A stretch of DNA of 20,656 bases from CBDUXT01 sp965371245 (GTDB taxonomy: Bacteria > Planctomycetota > Phycisphaerae > UBA1845), in contig CBDUXT010000096.1 in the NCBI GenBank assembly GCA_965371245.1, positions 1 to 20,656 on the forward strand, given 5' to 3'. Under the pieces are notes generated by a model. The model searched no databases. It saw nothing but the letters and a program-made list of their open reading frames with translations, and was not told the origin of the DNA. The translations under genes and the position numbers were made by a program. Positions 15,528-20,656 of this stretch are shown piece by piece (the first letter of the stretch is position 1; the number at the start of each line of letters is the position of its first letter).

Positions 15528-16019
15528 TCATGCCTCTTTGGCACGGACCTCCAGGGTTCCGTTGCGAATGCCGATCGCTTCGACATCCACGCCGGCGTCC
15601 ACCATACCCGTTTCGGCCACGCACGACACGCGGCGACCGTTGAAATCGCAGATGCCCACCGATCGCAGCGGCGAGATCGCCCGCCCGCTCTGACCAACCA
15701 TCGCCTGAAGCCGGTCGATGGGTATGCCCGCGTCCGCCGACGTCAGCACCGGGTTGGGTGGCGCGATCAGTCTTCCGATCGGCGTCTGCGGCCAATACTT
15801 GATGGCCAGGAAGCCGAAGGTCGGGAGCAAGACCGCGCAGGTCAAGATGGCCACAATACCGGCGCTGCGGCCGCCGTAGTCGAACGTCTTGACCACCGCC
15901 GCCACCAGGAACCCGAGCCCCGCGACGGTCAAAATGCCATGCGAGGGGATGAAAATCTCCACCACGAGCATGAGGGTTCCCACGCCGAACAGCACGATCA
16001 AGATACCCAAGTCGGACAT
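15528..16019 (-). CDS. NfeD-like membrane protein, short form
   Basis: The protein has 163 residues. There are three hydrophobic segments near the N-terminus (about 5-25, 28-45 and 52-73), with the NfeD-type IPSHG at 24-28. A C-terminal OB-like NfeD domain is at about 100-160 (GQSGRAISPLRSVGICDFNGRRVSCVAE, marked by G-x-A-x-S/T-x-L-R-P/S). ATG 16019 has GAGGAAGG 4 bases upstream. Short NfeD proteins work with flotillins; floA follows after 85 bases. Together with the long NfeD protein upstream this forms the common two-NfeD plus FloA arrangement. Confidence 0.9.
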   Translation of the reverse strand: MSDLGILIVLFGVGTLMLVVEIFIPSHGILTVAGLGFLVAAVVKTFDYGGRSAGIVAILTCAVLLPTFGFLAIKYWPQTPIGRLIAPPNPVLTSADAGIPIDRLQAMVGQSGRAISPLRSVGICDFNGRRVSCVAETGMVDAGVDVEAIGIRNGTLEVRAKEA

Positions 16020-16090
16020 TGAACCTTCCTCGCGTGGCGCCGGTCAACCCGGATCCGCAATACTTCAAGCGGCACGGGTACGACGAGTCA

Positions 16091-16160
16091 GAGCCGCGGG
16101 CGCCAGCCCGCGGACCCCGGCGTCAGCATCTCACCGGGCTCGAGCCCGCCGGCAAGCCGG
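16091..16160. repeat. REP-like palindromes between the two NfeD genes
   Basis: Three stems occur in a row. CCGCGGGC-gcca-GCCCGCGG is at 16094-16113. The 14-bp perfect palindrome CGGGCTCGAGCCCG is at 16135-16148. CCGGC-aa-GCCGG is at 16149-16160. The first belongs to the same family as the copies at 2511 and 11293. They lie in the 192-base gap inside the NfeD-FloA block and could partly uncouple expression of its first gene from the rest. Confidence 0.75.
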
Positions 16161-16211
16161 TTCTACCGATGCTCTGAAACTTGTCCAAAGCCGATTCTGT
16201 CACGCACGCGG

Positions 16212-17873
16212 TCAAACCTTGGCACGAACCACGACCCGGTTACCGCGGCGCTCCACCACCTCTAGCTGCGCGCTCGCCTCAAGGAATTCCCCCTGGGTGA
16301 CCACGTCCACAAGCATCGAGCCGAAACGGGCCTTGCCCGCGGGCCGAAGGGGGCCGAACGCCTCGCCGAGGTCACCCACGCGGGCCAGCCCGCGGTAGGG
16401 ATCCTCCACCCGCACCTCGGACGGCGTCGGGTTGGCTGGCACGATCTGCCGGAAAAACGGCATGCGCGGCAGAAACCGGCTGAGCATGACCATTCCCACC
16501 ACCGAGACGGCCATCGAGGTGATGAACGTCAGCATAGCCATCTTCAGATAGTGGAGCGAGCCCGGAAGCGTCGGGATGTATAGCGGGAAGCTCCGCCCCG
16601 GCTCATCCGGAACGAACGTCGCGAGCACGCCGATGATCACGAACACGAGGCCGGATATCCCCGCGATCCCGAAGCCCGGGATCACGAACACCTCGAGCAC
16701 GATCAAACCGAATCCCAGCGCAATGAACAGGAGTTCCCACATGTTGGCCAAGCCGGCCAGGAAGGGGGCCCCTACGAACACGGCGAGGCAAACCAGCGCG
16801 ACCAGACCGGGCACGCCCACGCCCGGCGTGTGGAACTCCACATAGGCGCCGAGCATGATGATGACGAGCAAGAAGCCCCGAACGTACATGGAGGTCAGCC
16901 AGTACGCAAGGGATTCAGACCAGGTTCGTTCGATCCGAACCAGGCTTGCCACGTCGAACCGCGTCTGTAAGGAATCCTCGTCAGCCACAATGCCCTTGCA
17001 GAATCCGTAGGCGATCGCCTCGCCGGCCGACATCTCCAGAAGCTGATCGTCTCGCACGACCGGCTGGATGGTATCGACCTCGACGCCGACCTGTGCGTCG
17101 AAGTATCTTTCAACGAGCTTCCATTTCGGCTCGCGCGGAGTGACCGAACCGCCGGTCTTCGAGGTTCCGGGTGACTCGACGGCGTCGTTGGGAGCGTCGT
17201 TATCCGTGTCGTCGCCGCCGACCAGCTTGATCTTCTCGTCTTTGAAGACGAACTTCCGTTCGCCGGATTCCTTGTGCTCGATCCACCAGACCTCGCGCTC
17301 GGGCAAAACGAACGCCTCGCAGAGCGACTGGTCGTATCCGTTGAGCCGGCACGAGTGGCGGAACTCACTGAGTACCGGCGTGTAGGCCTTCGGCTGAAGT
17401 GTCTTGTCCACGGCAGCCGCACCGCCTGGTCCGATCATGATCGGTTGCGAGTCGCCCATGCGCGACGACCGGGCCATCACGATTTCGTCGCACGCCACGG
17501 CGATGATCGTGCCGCCGGAGTACGCGTTGGGGTTCACCCAGGCGACCGTCTTGATGTCCGTCAGGTCGTTCTTGATGAGGTCGGCCAGGGCTATGGAACT
17601 GCTCACGAGACCGCCGGGCGTATCGAGGTCGAACACAATGACGGAGACACCTTGGCTCTTGGCCTGTTCAACGCGGCGCGTCAGGCTCGTCACCGTGATG
17701 TCGTTGAGTTCCCCTCTGATCGGCAGGATGGCAGCGGTCCGTGCGACCGGTATCGCCGGGCCGGTCGTCTGCGCCGAGGCGGGTGTACTGGTCGCCAACG
17801 GGGCCAGCGCAGCCAAAAAACAGAATAGACCCCATCGCCGCTCGTGTCGGATGGTCATCGGGGGGTGTACCAT
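16212..17873 (-). CDS. NfeD-family protein with N-terminal ClpP-class serine protease domain
   Basis: The protein has 553 residues from ATG 17873, with GAGGAAG 5 bases upstream. The same frame runs on to 18326 but that part is not protein-like. A signal peptide ends near ASA|Q (34/35). The protease domain at about 45-300 includes DLDTPGGLVSSS (82-93) and NAYSGGTIIAVACDEIVMA (116-134). S119 is the likely nucleophile, with K157 or K162 as candidate base, by comparison with archaeal NfeD protease PH1510. An Asp/Asn/Thr-rich linker at about 215-250 is an insertion relative to that core. Several membrane segments follow (about 334-345, 355-375, 382-398, 403-420 and 446-464). The last is followed by a C-terminal NfeD OB domain (about 488-553). 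These proteins act with flotillins in membrane protein quality control. Confidence 0.93.
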   Translation of the reverse strand: MVHPPMTIRHERRWGLFCFLAALAPLATSTPASAQTTGPAIPVARTAAILPIRGELNDITVTSLTRRVEQAKSQGVSVIVFDLDTPGGLVSSSIALADLIKNDLTDIKTVAWVNPNAYSGGTIIAVACDEIVMARSSRMGDSQPIMIGPGGAAAVDKTLQPKAYTPVLSEFRHSCRLNGYDQSLCEAFVLPEREVWWIEHKESGERKFVFKDEKIKLVGGDDTDNDAPNDAVESPGTSKTGGSVTPREPKWKLVERYFDAQVGVEVDTIQPVVRDDQLLEMSAGEAIAYGFCKGIVADEDSLQTRFDVASLVRIERTWSESLAYWLTSMYVRGFLLVIIMLGAYVEFHTPGVGVPGLVALVCLAVFVGAPFLAGLANMWELLFIALGFGLIVLEVFVIPGFGIAGISGLVFVIIGVLATFVPDEPGRSFPLYIPTLPGSLHYLKMAMLTFITSMAVSVVGMVMLSRFLPRMPFFRQIVPANPTPSEVRVEDPYRGLARVGDLGEAFGPLRPAGKARFGSMLVDVVTQGEFLEASAQLEVVERRGNRVVVRAKV

Positions 17874-18129
17874 AGTGGCTTCCTCGCCAGAACTGCCTGC
17901 GCGGACGCTCCCGATCACGCCGCAATCAAATTGTATGACGCCGGATGGGAACCGACAAGTTGAATCGCCGACCAACATTGTAATGGGTGCGGGACGGAAT
18001 CGGCGTTGGGCCGTCTTCCGAGGGTGGGTGCCCCATCCTTGCGAAGTGTTTGGACCGGGAACAAGGGTTACACCCGTTCGGGGACATGGGTAACACATCC
18101 TATCGTTTCCCTCGCCCCCGGACACACCG

Positions 18130-18178
18130 CCGGCAGCCGGGCCGGAGTGAGCGGAGCGAACGGAGGCCTGGCTGCCGG
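18130..18178. repeat. Large GC-rich hairpin
   Basis: Arms at 18130-18143 (CCGGCAGCCGGGCC) and 18165-18178 (GGCCTGGCTGCCGG) pair at 13 of 14 positions, with a G-T wobble at the other. The 21-base loop is itself patterned (GAGTGAGCGGAGCGAACGGA). It differs in sequence from the CCGCGGGC family and appears once in the window. Confidence 0.7.
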
Positions 18179-18233
18179 TCGGCGATTCTTCGAGGCCTCC
18201 CGCGCCCGTCTCGTCTCCTCGCGTTGTCCAGCC

Positions 18234-18344
18234 CCATCGGCCCGTACGCTCGTTGATCCAGCCGATACGCTGGGTGCGGAAGTAGACATCGAGCACCCCG
18301 TCGCACAACGTGGGTCGCAGCGCCACCGGGTAAGCGCTGTCATA
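18234..18344 (-). pseudogene. Possible relic of an IS481/integrase-type transposase C-terminus
   Basis: Read on the minus strand, the frame gives VALRPTLCDGVLDVYFRT followed by QRIGWINERTGR. This resembles the C-terminal beta-rich segment of IS481-like integrases, where ALRP..DG...VYF..Q.IG.ID is common as I recall it. It is preceded by an in-frame stop at 18345-18347 and has no catalytic DDE part nearby. It could be a chance match; confidence is low. Confidence 0.3.
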
Positions 18345-18349
18345 TTAGG

Positions 18350-18378
18350 GGTGGGTCGTACTTTGGATCCTACTTTCG
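18350..18378. repeat. 29-base dispersed repeat, copy 1
   Basis: It matches copy 2 at 20317-20345 at 26 of 29 positions (shared core TTGGATCCTACTT). A second shared block, AGCCAGCT, follows 23 bases after this copy and 26 bases after copy 2, so similarity extends beyond the core. The two copies flank the lipoprotein and methyltransferase genes in direct orientation. Confidence 0.7.
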
Positions 18379-18430
18379 ACCTCCTGTATTGGGACAACCA
18401 AAGCCAGCTCCCTAGTTTTGCGTCCCTTCG

Positions 18431-18598
18431 TTATTCGATTTCGTAAGCGACTCGGATCGCCGTGCAAACGTCCGCAACCATTTTCGGATTGTGACGGCCA
18501 CAGTAGACGGACGTCCCGGTAGCGTGCCCGCCCGGTAACTCCGCCAGCGTGATATCCGCTCTCAACAACAGCGTGTTACGCTCCGTCACGGATGTCAT
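18431..18598 (-). CDS. Possible small ORF coupled to the lipoprotein gene
   Basis: The ORF has 55 codons. It starts at an ATG that overlaps the TGA of the upstream lipoprotein gene (ATGA), a typical arrangement for translational coupling. The product (LLLRADITLAELPGGHATG, then SVYCGRHN) has no motif I recognise. There is no strong ribosome binding site of its own. It may be real or chance. Confidence 0.3.
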   Translation of the reverse strand: MTSVTERNTLLLRADITLAELPGGHATGTSVYCGRHNPKMVADVCTAIRVAYEIE

Positions 18599-19197
18599 TT
18601 TTCCGTTCCAGCGGCCTGCTCTTGGAATTGCTTCTTGAGCTTTCGCAAGACGCTCCAAACGGGCGAGTCGGGAGGCTTCGGAGAAACGGTTGCAAAAACA
18701 CGGTGATCGTTCTCGGCCTTCCGGACCAGCAGCATCTCCAGGCGCAGCTTGAGCGGCTTGCCCGTCACGAACGGGTCGTAGCTGTCGAGCGTCACCGTGA
18801 AGTGTCTGCTGTTCTTCGCCTCGTAGTGATCTTCACGAACCGTCGCGGAAATCTTCGATGGGTCGATCTCAAAGTCGGTCCCTTCGGCCACCGTTCGGCA
18901 AAGCCCACGGAAGTACGTTTCCAGAAACGACTTCAGCAGCCTTGCATCGAACGTCGCATCGTTCGTGATCTTCATCGCAAAGATGTACGTGAAGTACGTG
19001 TCCGACTCGGCGTTGAACATGCCCGGCGCGAAGCGAAGTTCCTCGAAACCGTCGTACTTCAACTCGGGGGCAAAGGGCAACGGACAATCGATCCGTTCGT
19101 AGCGCCAATCGGCGGGCGTCTTCGGCAGGAGTTCAGGTTTTGGCGCGGGATCCGTGCACGCAAGCACGGGGAGCAAACTCAGGAACGCTGCAATCAT
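18595..19197 (-). CDS. Predicted lipoprotein, unknown function
   Basis: The protein has 200 residues from ATG 19197, with AAGGAAG about 7 bases upstream. The frame is open up to 19317 but lacks such a site there. The N-terminus MIAAFLSLLPVLAC is a short signal peptide ending in a lipobox-like VLAC, so Cys14 is probably lipidated. The mature part has no domain I recognise. It is soluble-looking and charged, with TYIFAMKITNDATFDARLL near 90-108 and ENDHRVFATVSPKPP near 167-181. It ends in a basic helix (LRKLKKQFQEQ). It is probably held at the periplasmic face of a membrane. It lies 128 bases downstream of the methyltransferase gene on the same strand; no functional link is evident. Confidence 0.75.
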   Translation of the reverse strand: MIAAFLSLLPVLACTDPAPKPELLPKTPADWRYERIDCPLPFAPELKYDGFEELRFAPGMFNAESDTYFTYIFAMKITNDATFDARLLKSFLETYFRGLCRTVAEGTDFEIDPSKISATVREDHYEAKNSRHFTVTLDSYDPFVTGKPLKLRLEMLLVRKAENDHRVFATVSPKPPDSPVWSVLRKLKKQFQEQAAGTEK

Positions 19198-19325
19198 CTT
19201 GGATCTTCCTTTCGGGATAGCGGCCACTCCGTACGCCCGATGAAACCCTTGCTCATCGCTTCTGTCAACCGCGATGCTTCCACGCGGCCTGGTAGCCGGC
19301 GATCTCACCAACATCATCGATGGCG

Positions 19326-20237
19326 TTAGTCCTCCAGAGGGCTCTTCACGGCATAGAGGACAATGGCCTGCATGTGGTTGGCGTGCTTACGGATAGCGTG
19401 TCGCATGGCCAGTACGCGTCTCCGCGCTGCACGGTTACCGAGCACATTCCATGCTATCCGCAGCGCCCCTCGAAGACCCTCGTCCTGAATGAGACGCTTC
19501 GGTTCGAGCAACTGAAAACCGGCGGTGAACCCTTTCTTGACAGTGAAACCCGCTGATTCGAGCACCTCGTTCCACTCGCTCTTGCGAAGAGCGCGTACGC
19601 CGGATCGGATGGAGCGCGCGAGATCATGCTCGACCGATTCGACCACATCCGCTGAGATCTCTTCCGGGACCAGACAGATTTCATGCATGGCGTAGCGACC
19701 ACCCGGTTTCAGTATCCGGGCGGCCTCACGGAGTATTCGCTGTTTGTGCTGGAGCGGCTGCATGGTGAGCATGGCCTCACCGTAGACGACGGAAGCACAA
19801 CCGTCGCCCAGCCCCGTTTGTTCGGCTGTGCCGATCACGCACCGTTGATGGGGACCCGACAAGTAGCTCGACACCGTGGCAGCGGCAGCCTTGTCGCGTT
19901 CGATGGCCGTGTACGATGTGGGATTGGCCGCAAGAGTTAGTTTGGCCGTAATCCCCAGGCCCGGAGCGAACTCGACGACATCGTCGCCAGGTCCAACCGA
20001 GAGGACATCGAGCATGCGATGCGTCAGCTTGAGCCCTCCGGGTCGCAGAACCCGTTTGCCGACCTGCGCCAAGACCCAGTGTCCGGGCATCTTGTCCATG
20101 TCGAGTTTGTCACCGGGTAACTCTTGTGGCATGGCGACGAATAATTCCCAGATGTCTCTTGCCTGGACGACCGACCGCGCATGATACCGATTCAGCTCCG
20201 ATGATTCCACGAGTCTGGTTACTGATGGTTGCTTCAA
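19326..20237 (-). CDS. SAM-dependent methyltransferase (class I)
   Basis: The protein has 303 residues from TTG 20237 (GGTGAG just upstream, spacing short). An internal ATG at 20132 (residue 36) is the alternative start, so the N-terminus is uncertain. The Rossmann-type methyltransferase fold shows motif I VVEFAPGLGITA (87-98), an acidic residue ending strand 2 (AIERDK at 111-116), the post-motif GTAEQTGLGDGCASVVYGEAML (136-157), and RILKPGGRYAMHE (173-185). This pattern is typical of the Methyltransf_11/25 group, which methylates small molecules or lipids. The N-terminal MPGHWVLAQVGKRVLRPGG precedes the domain. The substrate is unknown. Confidence 0.9.
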   Translation of the reverse strand: MKQPSVTRLVESSELNRYHARSVVQARDIWELFVAMPQELPGDKLDMDKMPGHWVLAQVGKRVLRPGGLKLTHRMLDVLSVGPGDDVVEFAPGLGITAKLTLAANPTSYTAIERDKAAAATVSSYLSGPHQRCVIGTAEQTGLGDGCASVVYGEAMLTMQPLQHKQRILREAARILKPGGRYAMHEICLVPEEISADVVESVEHDLARSIRSGVRALRKSEWNEVLESAGFTVKKGFTAGFQLLEPKRLIQDEGLRGALRIAWNVLGNRAARRRVLAMRHAIRKHANHMQAIVLYAVKSPLED

Positions 20238-20316
20238 CGCTCACCGCAAGGACGAGAGCTCCAAGGGGAGCAGAATCGGCTTCTCTTGTTGAACGCGTTG
20301 GGGCTTGCGCCCCGGC

Positions 20317-20345
20317 GGTGGGTCGAACGTTGGATCCTACTTCCG
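20317..20345. repeat. 29-base dispersed repeat, copy 2
   Basis: Same element as 18350-18378, with 26 of 29 identical bases and the later AGCCAGCT block. A small GC hairpin lies directly to its left. Confidence 0.7.
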
Positions 20346-20619
20346 GCTGGCGGCGGGTGTTCCTCATCTGGAGCCAGCTAACTCTTGGCCGTTCACGCCC
20401 GTTTCTTGTAGGCTTCGTCGTTGTCGCGAAGATCGACTGGCTCGGTTATGCCTTCGAGAACGAGGCGAGCGATGGCGTTGGAAGCGGGCACAAGTCTTGG
20501 TGCTTACGAAACCCTAACGGCCCGTCGCTGCGCGTCGGTCGCCGCGCTAGTGCATCTTCACTCCTGAATCTGCGGGTTTTCGTTACCTGCAACGCCGCGA
20601 TCGGTCGTGCTAATCAGAG

Positions 20620-20656
20620 CCTGCCGCGCTAGCGGCGGGACCAGTCCGCGGGCTAG
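20620..20656. repeat. REP-like hairpin running off the window
   Basis: CCTGCCGC-gcta-GCGGCGGG at 20620-20639 pairs with one T-G wobble. It is followed by CCAGTCCGCGGGCTAG, which looks like the start of another GC-rich arm cut by the window edge. It resembles the other intergenic palindromes in loop size and composition. Confidence 0.55.

Larger units (their letters stand above)
17874..18430. other. Gene-poor stretch with repeats and a possible transposase relic
   Basis: These 557 bases upstream of the long NfeD gene hold no confident gene. They contain a large hairpin (18130-18178), a stretch resembling a transposase C-terminus on the minus strand (18234-18344), and one copy of a 29-base repeat (18350-18378). 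All are listed separately. The region reads like accumulated remnants of mobile DNA. Confidence 0.5.
20238..20656. other. Right-edge region without a gene
   Basis: These 419 bases show no convincing gene. A + frame is open across much of it, but the translation overlaps the methyltransferase start and has no domain. It contains a 5-bp hairpin GGGGC-TTGC-GCCCC at 20300-20313, copy 2 of the 29-base repeat, and a REP-like hairpin at the very end. Confidence 0.5.

Noticed and set aside
17874..18326. N-terminal extension of the NfeD protease back to 18326
   Set aside because: A signal peptide and a good ribosome binding site place the start at 17873; the extension crosses a large hairpin and a possible transposase relic.
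20317..20345. T-arm of a second tRNA
   Set aside because: GGTGGGTCGAACG looks slightly like part of a T-arm, but no acceptor, D or anticodon arms can be folded around it on either strand, and a near copy exists at 18350.
20126..20632. A 168-codon + strand frame at the right edge
   Set aside because: It overlaps the methyltransferase start, runs through the 29-base repeat and a hairpin, and has no recognisable motif.

Overview
The window is about 20.7 kb of GC-rich bacterial DNA. Its gene content suggests a planctomycete or other PVC-group bacterium. The supporting features are a FloA flotillin with two NfeD proteins, a halogenase-like flavoprotein, a short Rho with a weakened RNA-binding domain, and many dispersed GC-rich palindromes between genes. 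This assignment is an inference from family knowledge, not a database match.

The left part (about 200-4300, + strand) is a three-gene accessory cluster: an asparagine-synthetase-like PP-loop ligase with a truncated glutaminase domain, a radical SAM enzyme with a Cys-rich C-terminus, and an FAD-dependent halogenase-like oxidoreductase. The first two overlap by 17 bases and the third follows after a palindromic repeat. No substrate can be read from the sequence. The window starts at the 5' edge of the cluster, so further members may lie upstream. This is the best candidate here for an undescribed pathway.

The next part (4588-6882) holds tRNA-Ala(CGC), an LpxL/HtrB-like acyltransferase on the minus strand, and a divergent metallo-beta-lactamase-fold hydrolase. 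Then comes a housekeeping RNA block on the + strand: rho (7206-8330), rpsO (8548-8817) and pnp (9139-11265). It is followed by an NtrB/NtrC-type pair: a soluble histidine kinase (11361-12203) and a sigma54-dependent response regulator (12236-13612).

From 13629 the genes are on the minus strand. A membrane-microdomain operon is transcribed as long NfeD (ClpP-class protease) > short NfeD > FloA > a small membrane-anchored proline-rich protein of unknown function (17873 down to 13629). Further right are a predicted lipoprotein (18595-19197), a possible coupled 55-aa ORF, and a SAM-dependent methyltransferase (19326-20237). The spaces between these genes carry hairpins, a two-copy 29-base repeat and a possible transposase C-terminal relic.

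Dispersed palindromic repeats recur through the window at 2511-2550, 11293-11352, 16091-16160, 18130-18178 and 20620-20656. One repeat-like element lies inside the flavoprotein coding sequence at 3310-3337. Another ends exactly at the ribosome binding site of the histidine kinase.
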